Source: Gemmatimonadaceae bacterium
GTDB lineage: Bacteria; Gemmatimonadota; Gemmatimonadetes; Gemmatimonadales; Gemmatimonadaceae
Reading direction: 5' to 3'
NCBI GenBank assembly: GCA_019752115.1
Contig: JAIEMN010000001.1
Location: 1-64,000 of the forward strand
Length of the DNA: 64,000 nucleotides
The position numbers were made by a program, and so were the translations under genes. Below are positions 25,378 through 34,403 of this stretch, one piece after another (within the stretch, counting starts at the first letter, position 1; every line of letters starts with the position of its first letter). Below the pieces are notes generated by a model, which saw only the letters and a program-made list of their open reading frames with translations, did no database searches and was not told the origin of the DNA.

Positions 25378-27330
25378 TCACTTCTCAACAACCGTAACCC
25401 CACCCGAAACCGGCCCAGCCACCTGCTGAACCGCCCCCGACGGCCATCGCACCGCGATGGCCGTCGCCGCATCCGCCCCATCCAATCCGAAGTACAAGGG
25501 CAGATCGGAGTGCGACAGATACCCCGACTGCCCGTCGGCCCGGCGCACGATGTTTCGGCCGTCAGGGAGCGTCACCGTCACCACCGCCCCGAGCCCCTGG
25601 CGGTTCGAGCGTGTTCCCTGCAGGCGCACCGACAACCAGTGCAGCGGCCGCTTCGTGGATAGGTCCGAGATCAGCACCTGCGGCACGTTGTTGAACTCGT
25701 TGGTCACGATATCGAGGTCACCGTCGCCATCCACGTCGAGCAGCACGCTCGACCGGCTCGCCTTCGTGCCCGTCATCGTTGCCTTGCCGGCCGCGTCAAG
25801 TGTGCACCCCGCCTTGGCCGCGTCGGGCTTCCGGCAGCGCTGACACGCATCGCTCGCCACATCGGCCCCGTTCGGTGAGCAGTCGGCGGTGTACCACACC
25901 TGCTCGGTCGCGCCATGACGGCGCGGCTCCACGCCCACGGTGAACGCGGCCCGCAGCCATCGCTTGCCGCGCGTATTGAGCAGCACGTCGTTCGGCTGAT
26001 ACGGGTACGGGAAGTTCATTCCCGCCGTGATGAAGAGATCGTCCCATCCGTCGCCATTGAGATCGCCCACGCTCGGCCCCCACGGCCAGTAGGTCTCGGC
26101 GTTGTAGCGATCGCTGATCTCCTCGAAACGACCACCGCCACGATTCACGTACAGGGCGTTGCCGAAGAGCACCGTGTTCGTGTCCTTCCCGAGCAGGTGG
26201 TCCTGGACATGCGTCGGGTCGGTCTTGAGCGCCTTGCTCGTCCAGTCGTTGGGATCGTAGGTGTCGATCATGTCGGAGTGCATGTCGGTCACGAACAGAT
26301 CGAGCCGCCCGTCGCCATCAAAATCGAGCTGCGCAACACCCATCGCGCCAAACGGCGTCCGCGCGAAGTACTTCGCGGTGGCATCCTCGAAGCGCGTCCC
26401 ACCCACATTGCGCCAGAGATGGTTCCGCCCCTGCATGTTCGGCACATACAGGTCGGGGCGGCCGTCATCGTCGATATCCACCATAAGCGCGTCGCCACTC
26501 CAGCTGCCGTCCACGAGTCCGGAGGCCTTGCTCACCTCGGCGAAGCGGTTGTCGCCCAGATTGTGGTAGAGCAGGCTGGTCTCGGTGCGCTCGGGGTGCA
26601 GGTGCCCCTGAAAGGCATCGCTCAGCCCGACAAACGCGCCGCCGGCGCCCTGCTCGTTGCCCGTGTACACGCCCACGTTCGCAACGAACAGATCGAGCTT
26701 GCCGTCGCCATCGTAGTCGAGAAACGTCGCGCCCGAGGAGTGCCCTACATAACCGACGCCCGCGCGCTCGGTGATGTCGGTGAAGCGCGTGCCGTCATTG
26801 TGGTACAGACGGTTCCCCTTCCGCACCGTCGTGAGGAACAGGTCCGGGCGCCCGTCGTTGTCGATATCGCCGAAGGCGCAGCCCACGCCAATCCGATCCA
26901 CAGCGCGTAGCCCCCACGCCTCGGTGATCTCCGTGAACCGGCCGCCCCCAGCGTTCCGATACAAGGCGTTCGATCCGCGCTGATTCACGAAGAGCACATC
27001 ACTTCGCCCATCGCCATCCACGTCCGCGGCACAGACGCCCTGGCCGTGGTCGTAGTGCACGGCCTTGTACGTCTTGCCGGCATCGTCCACGATCTCGTGG
27101 CGGAAGGTGATGCCACTCTCCGCCTGACGATCGGTGAAGGTGAAGCCGTTGAAGGCCGCCGAGTTGGTGGCGAAGAGCCGCTCCTCGACCGCGTGGGAAC
27201 GCAACCAATCCGGGGTGCTGTCGGCGGCAGGACTGTCGGCGGAGACGGTGGTGGTGGAACGGGTCGCGCGGCGATCGGAGCAGGCGGCGAGCGCCAGAAA
27301 AAGCAGCGAAATGATGCGGCGGCGTGGCAT
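25378..27330 (-). CDS. CRTAC1/UnbV-type FG-GAP repeat lipoprotein
   Basis: 650 residues. A short signal peptide ends in the lipobox L-A-A-C (Cys17). Seven FG-GAP/VCBS calcium-binding repeats are visible by their D-x-D-x-D-G-x-x-D cores ('DVDGDGRSDVLFV', 'DIDNDGRPDLFLT', 'DYDGDGKLDLFVA', 'DIDDDGRPDLYVP', 'DFDGDGRLDLFVT', 'DLNGDGWDDLFIT', 'DVDGDGDLDIVTN'), forming a predicted beta-propeller. The C-terminus has an ASPIC/UnbV domain ('QGLGAVVTVTLPDGRN', 'SGYLSHSDLPLYFGL'). A Cys-containing insert (DACQRCRK) lies between the sixth and seventh repeats. Such proteins are surface or periplasmic; binding partners are unknown. Confidence 0.85.
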   Translation of the reverse strand: MPRRRIISLLFLALAACSDRRATRSTTTVSADSPAADSTPDWLRSHAVEERLFATNSAAFNGFTFTDRQAESGITFRHEIVDDAGKTYKAVHYDHGQGVCAADVDGDGRSDVLFVNQRGSNALYRNAGGGRFTEITEAWGLRAVDRIGVGCAFGDIDNDGRPDLFLTTVRKGNRLYHNDGTRFTDITERAGVGYVGHSSGATFLDYDGDGKLDLFVANVGVYTGNEQGAGGAFVGLSDAFQGHLHPERTETSLLYHNLGDNRFAEVSKASGLVDGSWSGDALMVDIDDDGRPDLYVPNMQGRNHLWRNVGGTRFEDATAKYFARTPFGAMGVAQLDFDGDGRLDLFVTDMHSDMIDTYDPNDWTSKALKTDPTHVQDHLLGKDTNTVLFGNALYVNRGGGRFEEISDRYNAETYWPWGPSVGDLNGDGWDDLFITAGMNFPYPYQPNDVLLNTRGKRWLRAAFTVGVEPRRHGATEQVWYTADCSPNGADVASDACQRCRKPDAAKAGCTLDAAGKATMTGTKASRSSVLLDVDGDGDLDIVTNEFNNVPQVLISDLSTKRPLHWLSVRLQGTRSNRQGLGAVVTVTLPDGRNIVRRADGQSGYLSHSDLPLYFGLDGADAATAIAVRWPSGAVQQVAGPVSGGVTVVEK

Positions 27331-27480
27331 GCAGTGCGAAGTAGATGATCACCGGTGCGAAGGGTGGGGCGGCGCCGGTGCTTCGTGAACGGCGCACATT
27401 CACATTGCGTTGGCTCGGAGGGAACCCCACTTTCCGCAGGCGTTCTTGCGCCACGGGTCGTCACGCTTTTCGTACTGCTC

Positions 27481-28698
27481 ATGTTTGTCGTCTTTGCGGC
27501 ACCGCAATTCTCACCGGCAGCGTCTCAAATGATCGAGGCCGCGCTGGCGCTTCCGGGGATCCGCCTGGGGGTCATCTCCAATCAGCCCCTGGAGCAGCTG
27601 GCGCCTGCGCTGGCCCGACGGGTGGCGGCGCACTGGCGCGTGGACGATGTCACCGACGCGACCCAGCTCGAGGGGGCCGCCCGGGCACTGGCGGCCCGTG
27701 GTGGCCGCATCGATCGCCTCTTCGGGGCGTTCGAACAGGCGCAGCTCCCTCTCGCGTTGGTTCGGGAGCGCCTGGGGATCCCCGGACTCCCCAGCGAAGC
27801 GGCGCAGAACTTTCGCGACAAGGCCCGCATGAAGGATGTGCTGCGCGCGGCCGGGGTACCGGTCGCGCGCCACGCCCTCGTGGGCTCGCTCGCCGATGCG
27901 CTCGCCTTCGTGGAGCGCGTCGGCTACCCCATCGTCATCAAGCCGCCTGCGGGCGCGGGCGCGCGCGCGACCGAGCGCCTCACCGATGACGCGGCACTCC
28001 GCCGCGCCATCGCGCGCTATGCGCCCGCGCCGAACGATCCAATGCTTGCCGAGGAGTTTCTGCGCGGCACCGAGCATTCGCTCGAAACGGTCTCCATCGA
28101 CGGCACGCCGGTCTGGCACTCCATCACGCGCTACGCGCCGACGCCGCTCGAGGTCCTCGAGCAGCCCTGGGTGCAGTGGACGGTCCTCCTCCCGCGCGAG
28201 ATCGACGCGCCCGAGTTCGACGACATCAAAGCGATCGGCGCCACGGCGCTCGCGGCTCTCGGCATGACCACCGGTGTCTCGCATTGCGAATGGTTCCGCC
28301 GCACCGACGGCTCGGTGGCCATCAGCGAGATTGCCGCCCGGCCGCCCGGGGCCAACATGACGACCATGATCTCGCGCGCCAATGACATGGATTTCGTCGC
28401 CGCGTGGGTCCGTCTCATGGTCTTCGGCGAGTTCTCCGCACCAGCACGGAAGTACGCCGTCGGTGCAGCCTACCTGCGCGGGCAGGGCAGTGGCGTCGTG
28501 CGCCACATCGAGGGGCTCGAGACCATCGAGCGGGAACTCGGCCATCTCATCTGCGATCACCGCCTCCCGCAGCTCGGGCACGGCCCCACCGGCAGCTACG
28601 AAGGCGAAGGCTTCATCATCGTGCGTCACTCGGACACGACGGTGGTTCGTGACGCCCTCATCCGCATCATCAGTACCGTCAAAGTCACCTTAGGCTAG
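27481..28698 (+). CDS. ATP-grasp family carboxylate-amine ligase-like protein (1 of 2)
   Basis: 405 residues from the ATG at 27481; the earlier open frame to 27355 is not family-like, and no clear Shine-Dalgarno is visible. The N-terminal ~110 residues form a Rossmann-like pre-ATP-grasp domain. The ATP-grasp core follows: 'NFRDKARMKDVLRAAGVPVARH', 'VGYPIVIKPPAGAGARAT' (nucleotide-binding lysine), 'EEFLRGTEHSLETV' and 'ISEIAARPPGANM' (Mg-binding Glu/Asn side). It likely joins a carboxylate to an amine using ATP; the substrate cannot be told. A homologous gene follows 49 bases downstream, so the pair may act sequentially on one product or as a heteromer. Confidence 0.75.
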   Translation: MFVVFAAPQFSPAASQMIEAALALPGIRLGVISNQPLEQLAPALARRVAAHWRVDDVTDATQLEGAARALAARGGRIDRLFGAFEQAQLPLALVRERLGIPGLPSEAAQNFRDKARMKDVLRAAGVPVARHALVGSLADALAFVERVGYPIVIKPPAGAGARATERLTDDAALRRAIARYAPAPNDPMLAEEFLRGTEHSLETVSIDGTPVWHSITRYAPTPLEVLEQPWVQWTVLLPREIDAPEFDDIKAIGATALAALGMTTGVSHCEWFRRTDGSVAISEIAARPPGANMTTMISRANDMDFVAAWVRLMVFGEFSAPARKYAVGAAYLRGQGSGVVRHIEGLETIERELGHLICDHRLPQLGHGPTGSYEGEGFIIVRHSDTTVVRDALIRIISTVKVTLG

Positions 28699-28747
28699 GG
28701 CCGGGTCTCCCCCTGACCCCTCCCCTCTGACCCCTACCGAGCGATCC

Positions 28748-29971
28748 ATGCCCACCGTCCTCATGCTGGCCCCTGGCTATCCAGGCGAAATGCCGCTCTT
28801 CACGCGCGGCCTCTCTCTGCAGGGCGCCACGGTGCTCGGTGCGTCCAACGGACCGGCGCATGAGCTTCCCGAACTCGCCCGTCGCCATCTGAGCGACTAC
28901 GTCGCGATCCCCGATCTGTTCACCAACGCCCCGAGTGCGATTGCGCAGCTGCGGGCGTGGCTCGGCACGCGGACGCTCGATCGCGTCTGCTGCCTCTGGG
29001 AACCGGGCATCGAGATCGCCGCGCAGATCCGCGAGGCGTTCGGTGTCCCAGGGCAGGGGTACGAGCAGGCGCTCAAGTTCCGCAACAAGGATCTCATGAA
29101 GCAGGCGCTCGCCGCCGGCGGCGTGCGCGTGCCGCACCACGCCGTCGCCACGACTGCCGATGAAGTGTGGGCGGCCGCCGAACAGGTCGGCTATCCGCTC
29201 ATCATCAAGCCCATCTCGGGCGCCGGCTCCATGGACACCTTCCGCTGCGATGAGCCCAAGGAGGTCTCCAATGCCATCGCGCAGCTCGGGCACGTGGCCG
29301 TGGTGGACGTCGAGGAGTTCATCGACGGCGAGGAGTTCACCTACGACACGATCTGCGCGGACGGGGTGATCAAGTACGAGCACGTGGGGCACTATCGCCC
29401 GCGTCCGCTCATCGCCCGAACGAACGAGTGGATCTCACCGCAGACCTTGAGCTACCGCCACCTCGACAACCCGTGGGTCACCGGCGGCATTGCCCTCGGC
29501 CATCAGGTGATCAAGGTGCTCGGGTACCAGACCGGCTTCACGCACATGGAGTGGTACCGCAAGAGCAACGGTGAAGTGGTCTTCGGCGAGATCGGCGCCC
29601 GTCCGCCCGGTGCCCGCACGGTCGATCTCATGAACTTCGCCAGCGATGTCGACCTGTTCGTCGGGTGGGCGGAGGCGGAGCTCAAGGGGACCTTCTCGCC
29701 GGTGATCGAGCGGAAGTACAACGCCGCTTGTATCACCAAGCGGGCACACGGGCAGGGGCACATCCAGCGCATCGAGGGGCTCGATCGCATCAAGGCCCGC
29801 TGCGGTGATGCGATTTGTGCCATCGACCTGCTCCCGATTGGCGCCCATCGGCGCGACTGGAAGAGCACGCTCCTTTCGGACGGATACATCACCCTGCGCC
29901 ACGCCGACTGGGAGACCACCAAGGCGATGGCGGACTTCGTGGGAACCGACCTGCATCTGTACGCCGGCTGA
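28748..29971 (+). CDS. ATP-grasp family carboxylate-amine ligase-like protein (2 of 2)
   Basis: 407 residues. It shares its full layout with the preceding protein: an N-terminal domain starting 'VLMLAPGYPGEMPLFTRGL', then 'KFRNKDLMKQALAAGGVRVPHH', 'VGYPLIIKPISGAGSMDT', 'VEEFIDGEEFTYDTI', 'FGEIGARPPGARTVDLM' and a C-terminal lid with 'RAHGQGHIQRIEGLDRI'. The upstream copy has the matching 'RGQGSGVVRHIEGLETI'. This argues for duplication followed by divergence. It resembles ligases that act on amino acids or peptides, but no substrate residues can be assigned. A long GC-rich hairpin follows the stop. Confidence 0.78.
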   Translation: MPTVLMLAPGYPGEMPLFTRGLSLQGATVLGASNGPAHELPELARRHLSDYVAIPDLFTNAPSAIAQLRAWLGTRTLDRVCCLWEPGIEIAAQIREAFGVPGQGYEQALKFRNKDLMKQALAAGGVRVPHHAVATTADEVWAAAEQVGYPLIIKPISGAGSMDTFRCDEPKEVSNAIAQLGHVAVVDVEEFIDGEEFTYDTICADGVIKYEHVGHYRPRPLIARTNEWISPQTLSYRHLDNPWVTGGIALGHQVIKVLGYQTGFTHMEWYRKSNGEVVFGEIGARPPGARTVDLMNFASDVDLFVGWAEAELKGTFSPVIERKYNAACITKRAHGQGHIQRIEGLDRIKARCGDAICAIDLLPIGAHRRDWKSTLLSDGYITLRHADWETTKAMADFVGTDLHLYAG

Positions 29972-29980
29972 TCGGGCGCT

Positions 29981-30018
29981 GTGGCACCGCCGCCGCACCC
30001 GTGCGGGGGCGGTGCCAC
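29981..30018 (+). terminator. Hairpin after the ATP-grasp pair
   Basis: GTGGCACCGCC (29981-29991) pairs with GGCGGTGCCAC (30008-30018), and inside it CCGCAC pairs with GTGCGG around a 2-base loop: 17 pairs with one internal mismatch. It begins 10 bases after the stop. No T-run. Confidence 0.65.
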
Positions 30019-30186
30019 GAACTGGGCGCACGCCACACTGCACCAATTCGGCTCTCCGCGTCCGTTTGGGAGGGGATTCGGGCGAATGGCTGAGTTTGCC
30101 AGGCGAGCTCGACCGCGGCACACCCCTTGCCCGGAAGCACGGCGAGCGCCGCCGTCCGGCGGCCACCAACCCGAGCCGCAGCCGCC

Positions 30187-30660
30187 ATGTCCAGGATTCT
30201 TGAGGAACCGCCGGTCGATCCCCTCCGCAGCTACTTCTCCCAGCAGTGCGTGCTGCTGACGGGGATCGCGACGGGCATGGTGCAGGCCCCGGAAACGGAG
30301 GTCGGCCAGTCACCCACCTACCAGATGGGGCGTCGCGACGGCTATCACGTTGTGGTAGCGCATCTCTCGGCGAGCCGCTCGCTCCGGGAAGCGGCCGACA
30401 AGTGCATCGCCTTCGGACGCGGTGTGGAGGAGCGCGCCGACTCGCACCCCTACGGACCGGAATGGTCGCGGGGCTTTGCCGAAGCCGCGCTCGAAGCCGC
30501 GCAGGATATCGCGATGTACGCCGCGACCTCCACAGTGCCGGCCGTCGATAAGGCGCGCCTCCGGGCTGCCCGCACCGCCGCGCGCCATCTCTCCCCGCTC
30601 CACGGCATGTTTGCGCCGAAGCCGCCCTCGGAAGCGCCGCGCAGCCACCACGAGTGGTGA
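30187..30660 (+). CDS. Hypothetical protein, 157 aa
   Basis: The ATG at 30187 is preferred: the protein becomes ordered there ('MSRILEEPPVDPLRSYFSQQCVLLTG'), while the 20 codons upstream are Ala/Arg/Pro low complexity. Alpha-helical with no signal peptide or membrane helix; one Cys near 21 and another near 73, Arg/Glu/Ala rich ('LSASRSLREAADKCIAFGRGVEERA', 'RGFAEAALEAAQDIAMYA'), and a C-terminal disordered tail ending H-H-E-W. No domain recognised. It stands between the ATP-grasp pair and pyrR on the same strand, with hairpins on both sides, so probably its own transcript. Confidence 0.55.
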   Translation: MSRILEEPPVDPLRSYFSQQCVLLTGIATGMVQAPETEVGQSPTYQMGRRDGYHVVVAHLSASRSLREAADKCIAFGRGVEERADSHPYGPEWSRGFAEAALEAAQDIAMYAATSTVPAVDKARLRAARTAARHLSPLHGMFAPKPPSEAPRSHHEW

Positions 30661-30736
30661 ACGCGCGATAGCCTCGCGGTTCCGCCGCGGCCCGGCCGGC
30701 GCAGAATCCGCCGGCCATCAGTCCCCTCCGCACGCG

Positions 30737-30762
30737 CGCCCCGATGCCCTCACATCGGGGCG
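30737..30762 (+). terminator. Perfect hairpin upstream of pyrR
   Basis: CGCCCCGATG-CCCTCA-CATCGGGGCG, a 10-bp stem and 6-base loop, 76 bases after the hypothetical gene and 41 before the pyrR ATG. It may end the upstream transcript. A PyrR-type attenuator is less likely because no competing antiterminator stem or T-run is visible. Confidence 0.55.
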
Positions 30763-30791
30763 TGTCGCATATCGGGCCGTATCCGGGCGGC

Positions 30792-30797
30792 TATATT
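30792..30797 (+). promoter_or_regulatory. TATATT -10-like box next to pyrR start
   Basis: TATATT ends 6 bases before the pyrR ATG at 30804, with no Shine-Dalgarno in between. If this is the real -10 element, transcription would begin at or next to the ATG, giving a leaderless message. A -35 element is weak. Confidence 0.35.
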
Positions 30798-30803
30798 GCC
30801 CGC

Positions 30804-31352
30804 ATGACCAAGAAGCCTTCAACCGTCCTCGACCCGCGCGGCATTGATCGCACGCTGCGGCGCATGGCGGACCAGATCGTGGAGTTGAACAACGGCACCG
30901 ACAACCTGGTGATCGTTGGCATTCAGCGGCGTGGCGTGCAACTCGCCGACCGCATCGTGCGGATCATCAAGGCCAACGAAGGCGTCGATGTCGTGAGCGG
31001 CGCCCTCGACATTACGCTCTATCGCGACGATCTGCAGACCGTGGGGCCGCGCCCCGTCGTGGGGGCCACCACGCTCCCCTGGACGCTCGACGATCAGAAG
31101 GTCGTCATCATCGACGATGTGCTGTATACCGGACGGACCGTTCGCGCCGCGCTCGACGAACTGGCCGACTTTGGCCGGCCGGCGCGCATCGCCCTCGCCG
31201 TACTCATCGATCGTGGTGGGCGGGAACTCCCGATCCACGCCGACATCATCGGGCGCACGGTGGAGGTGGCGCCGGGCCATCGCGTCGATGTGCTTGTCGA
31301 GGAACTCGATGGTCGCGACGAAGTGGTGATCACCGCCAAGGACGAGGACTGA
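30804..31352 (+). CDS. pyrR: PyrR: pyrimidine operon regulator / uracil phosphoribosyltransferase
   Basis: 182 residues from the ATG at 30804; an upstream in-frame ATG at 30744 lies inside the hairpin region. The type I phosphoribosyltransferase fold is present: '[17 protein letters not shown]', '[12 protein letters not shown]' and the PRPP-binding loop '[19 protein letters not shown]' (around residue 100). In Gram-positive bacteria PyrR binds pyr mRNA and promotes attenuation. Here it is the first gene before pyrB and pyrC (2-bp gap to pyrB) with no obvious attenuator in front, so it may act on another site or mainly as a UPRTase. Confidence 0.93.
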   Translation: MTKKPSTVLDPRGIDRTLRRMADQIVELNNGTDNLVIVGIQRRGVQLADRIVRIIKANEGVDVVSGALDITLYRDDLQTVGPRPVVGATTLPWTLDDQKVVIIDDVLYTGRTVRAALDELADFGRPARIALAVLIDRGGRELPIHADIIGRTVEVAPGHRVDVLVEELDGRDEVVITAKDED

Positions 31353-31354
31353 GC

Positions 31355-32314
31355 ATGGCTGGTCCCCTCGGCAAGGACCTCCTCGGCCTCGCCCCGCTCT
31401 CCGCGGAGCAGATCCGGCTGGTGCTCGATACCGCCATCCCGTTCCGCGAGATCTCCGAGCGCGCCATCAAGAAGGTGCCCACGCTCCGCGGCGCGACGAT
31501 CGTCAACCTGTTCTTCGAAGCCTCCACGCGCACCCGCATCTCGTTCGAGTTCGCCGAGAAGCGGCTGAGTGCGGACACGGTGAACGTGGCCGCGGCCCAG
31601 TCGAGTGTCTCAAAGGGTGAAACGCTGGTCGATACGGCGCGCAACCTCGAGGCGATGAAGATCGATATGGTCGTCATCCGCCACCCGGCGTCGGGCGCCG
31701 CCCAGTTCCTCGCCGAGCGCATCGAGTCGAACGTCATCAATGCCGGTGACGGCACCAACGAGCACCCCACGCAGGGGCTGCTCGATCTGATGACCCTGCG
31801 CGACAAGTTCGGCGAGCTGGCCGGCCGGAAGATCTGCATCGTGGGCGACGTGCTGCACTCACGCGTGGCGCGCTCGAACATCTGGGGGCTCACCAAGCTC
31901 GGCGCCGATGTCGCCGTCTGCGGCCCCCGATCGCTGCTCCCCAATGCCATTGAAGAGATGGGCGTCACCGTCTTCAATCGCATCGAGGAAGCCATTGAAT
32001 GGGCCGACGCGCTCAACGTGCTGCGCCTGCAGCTCGAACGCATGCAGGCCGGCTACATCCCGTCGCTGCGTGAGTACAATCGCGTCTTCGGCGTTACCAG
32101 CGCGCGGCTCGACAAGGCGCCGCGCGATATCGTCATCCTTCACCCGGGCCCGATGAATCGCGGCGTGGAAATCGACAGTGACGTGGCCGACGGCCCGCAC
32201 TCGGTCATTCTGGATCAGGTCACGAACGGCGTTGCCGTGCGCATGGCCGCGCTGTATCTCCTCGCGGGCGGCAAGCCCGAACTCGCTGAAGCCGCCAAGA
32301 AGGGAGCCCCGTGA
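31355..32314 (+). CDS. pyrB: Aspartate carbamoyltransferase catalytic subunit
   Basis: 319 residues, the normal length. Carbamoyl-phosphate site '[19 protein letters not shown]' (S-T-R-T-R) near residues 50-68, '[12 protein letters not shown]' at about 137 and '[11 protein letters not shown]' near 266 are all intact. It catalyses the committed step of pyrimidine synthesis: carbamoyl phosphate plus aspartate gives N-carbamoyl-aspartate. No pyrI regulatory gene is adjacent; with pyrC immediately downstream (ATGA overlap) this fits the ATC-dihydroorotase arrangement. Confidence 0.96.
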   Translation: MAGPLGKDLLGLAPLSAEQIRLVLDTAIPFREISERAIKKVPTLRGATIVNLFFEASTRTRISFEFAEKRLSADTVNVAAAQSSVSKGETLVDTARNLEAMKIDMVVIRHPASGAAQFLAERIESNVINAGDGTNEHPTQGLLDLMTLRDKFGELAGRKICIVGDVLHSRVARSNIWGLTKLGADVAVCGPRSLLPNAIEEMGVTVFNRIEEAIEWADALNVLRLQLERMQAGYIPSLREYNRVFGVTSARLDKAPRDIVILHPGPMNRGVEIDSDVADGPHSVILDQVTNGVAVRMAALYLLAGGKPELAEAAKKGAP

Positions 32315-33600
32315 TGTCGCGTGATCTGTTGCTCAAGGGTGGTCGCATTGTCGACCCGTCGCAGGGCCTCGATACCATCGGGGATGTGCTGCTGCGCGAT
32401 GGCAAGGTCGAGGCGTGTGGGGGCGCGATCGGGACGCCCGACGGCGCCGAAGTCGTGGATGTCAGTGGGCTCGTCGTCGCGCCGGGTCTGATCGACGTGC
32501 ACGTGCATCTGCGCGAGCCCGGCCGCGAAGATGTCGAGACCGTCGCCACCGGTGCGCACAGCGCCGTCGCCGGCGGGTTCACCGGCGTCTGCGCGATGCC
32601 CAACACCAAGCCCGTCACCGACAATCAGGCCACCGTCGGCTTCGTGAAGCGCCAGGGCGAAACGGCCGGCTTCGCGCGCGTCTATCCGTACGGCGCGATC
32701 TCGCTTGGCCAGAAGGGCGAAACGCTCGCCGAATTCGGCGAAATGGTCGCGGCCGGTGCGGTGGCCTTTTCCGACGACGGCAAGCCGGTCGAAAGCGCGC
32801 ACCTCATGCGCACCGCGCTGGAGTACGCGCGCGCCTTCAATGTGCCGGTGGCCGAGCACTGCGAAGACATGACGCTGGCGCGCGGCGGGTCGATGAACGA
32901 AGGGCTCATGAGCGCCAAGCTGGGCCTCAAGGGCATTCCCGCCGAAGCCGAAGAGATCTACGTCATTCGCGACATTCTCCTCGCCAAGCGCACCGGTGGC
33001 CACATCCATCTGTGCCATCTGAGCACCAAGGGCTCGGTCGAACTGGTCCGCTGGGGCAAGGAGCGCGGCATCAACGTCACCGCCGAAGTCTGCTCGCACC
33101 ACATCTCGCTCACGGAAGCGGCGGTGGAGGGCTACAACACCAACGCGAAGATGAATCCGCCGCTGCGCACGCAGGAGGATGTCGAGGCGCTGCAGCAGGG
33201 GGTGGCTGACGGGACGATCGATCTGCTCGTGACGGACCACGCGCCGCATCACTACGACGAGAAGGAGCGCGAGTTCGCCGATGCCCCCAATGGCATCGTG
33301 GGCCTCGAGACCGCCCTCGGGGTGAACTGCACCTACCTGCTCAAGCCCGGCATCATCTCGCTCGCGCAGATGATCGACGCCATGAGCTGCAAGCCGGCCA
33401 AGGTCTTCCATCTCCCCGGCGGAACGCTGGCCCGCGGTAGCGTGGGTGACGTCACGGTGTTCGATCCGGCGCGTACCTGGACCTGCGATCCCAAGCAGTT
33501 CAAGTCGAAGGGGCGCAACACGCCCTACGGCGGCCATACGTTCAACGGTCAGGCGCTGCTCACTGTCGTGGGCGGCCGCGTGGTGTACCGCGCGAACTGA
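32314..33600 (+). CDS. pyrC: Dihydroorotase
   Basis: 428 residues. The ATG overlaps the pyrB stop; a GTG one codon earlier is possible. Type I amidohydrolase metal ligands are present: 'DVHVHLREPG' (~60), 'AEHCEDM', 'CSHHISLTE' and 'TDHAPHHYDEKE' (Asp catalytic base). It converts N-carbamoyl-aspartate to dihydroorotate in the cytoplasm. Since all metal-site residues are kept, it is an active dihydroorotase and not one of the inactive PyrC-like partners found beside some pyrB genes. Confidence 0.95.
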   Translation: MSRDLLLKGGRIVDPSQGLDTIGDVLLRDGKVEACGGAIGTPDGAEVVDVSGLVVAPGLIDVHVHLREPGREDVETVATGAHSAVAGGFTGVCAMPNTKPVTDNQATVGFVKRQGETAGFARVYPYGAISLGQKGETLAEFGEMVAAGAVAFSDDGKPVESAHLMRTALEYARAFNVPVAEHCEDMTLARGGSMNEGLMSAKLGLKGIPAEAEEIYVIRDILLAKRTGGHIHLCHLSTKGSVELVRWGKERGINVTAEVCSHHISLTEAAVEGYNTNAKMNPPLRTQEDVEALQQGVADGTIDLLVTDHAPHHYDEKEREFADAPNGIVGLETALGVNCTYLLKPGIISLAQMIDAMSCKPAKVFHLPGGTLARGSVGDVTVFDPARTWTCDPKQFKSKGRNTPYGGHTFNGQALLTVVGGRVVYRAN

Positions 33601-33624
33601 CGCACTGCGCATCATGGGCCGCGC

Positions 33625-34347
33625 ATGAGCGCCGAACCGACGGCCGGTCAGGTGTGGGAGCAGGCGGAGGCGCTGGCCGCCGCCTGCCGCCGTCTGCATG
33701 CGCGCGGCCTGCTGGCCGGCGCCGAGGGGAATCTCTCGGTGCGACTCGCCGACGGGTCCGTCCTCGTTACCGCGTCGGGCATCGATAAGGCCCGCGCCAC
33801 GGCCGCGCAGGTGGTACGGCTACACGCTGGCGGCACGCCTCATCACACCCCTGTGACGGGGGACACAACCGGTGACGTCGCGCAGCGTGACCGGGGGCTG
33901 CGCGCATCGTCGGAAGTGGGTATGCATCTCGCCTGCTATGCGGCCCGCGCCGACGTGCAGGCGATCGTGCATGCCCACCCCCCAGTGGCCACGGGGTTCG
34001 CAACGGCGGGGCAGGGGTTGCCCGCCGATGTGCTCCCCGAGCTGCCGGTGGTGGTCGGGCCAGTGGCGTTGGTGCCGTACGGGCGGCCGGGAACACCGGC
34101 GCTGGCGGCCGCCATGCAACCGTTCCTGGCCGGTCATGAGGTCTTTCTGCTCGCCAATCACGGCGTGACTACCGTGGGGCGATCACTGACCGATGCATTG
34201 TTGCGGATGGAAAGCGTGGAGCAGGCCGCGCGCATTCTGGCGGTCGCGCGGGTGCTGGGTGGGGCAGTGCGGTTACCGGACGGTGAAGCGGCGGCGCTTG
34301 CTTCGCTGCATCGGGCTGGAGAGCTTGCGGGATCGTCGTTGGTTTGA
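33625..34347 (+). CDS. Class II aldolase/adducin family protein
   Basis: 240 residues. Zinc-site and catalytic motifs of L-fuculose-phosphate-aldolase-like enzymes are visible: 'GNLSVRLADGSVLVTASG', the catalytic Glu in 'SSEVGMHLACYAA' (about 93), His-x-His in 'VHAHPPVAT' (about 113-115), and the third His in 'LANHGVTTVG'. It should cleave or form a C-C bond of a sugar phosphate, or dehydrate a related compound (MtnB-type). It sits 24 bases after pyrC on the same strand. No linked sugar-utilisation gene identifies the substrate. Confidence 0.82.
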   Translation: MSAEPTAGQVWEQAEALAAACRRLHARGLLAGAEGNLSVRLADGSVLVTASGIDKARATAAQVVRLHAGGTPHHTPVTGDTTGDVAQRDRGLRASSEVGMHLACYAARADVQAIVHAHPPVATGFATAGQGLPADVLPELPVVVGPVALVPYGRPGTPALAAAMQPFLAGHEVFLLANHGVTTVGRSLTDALLRMESVEQAARILAVARVLGGAVRLPDGEAAALASLHRAGELAGSSLV

Positions 34348-34403
34348 CCATCGCGCTTACGAAGGTGGGCCAACCGGGCCCGCCCTGACTCACGAGGTTA
34401 CGC

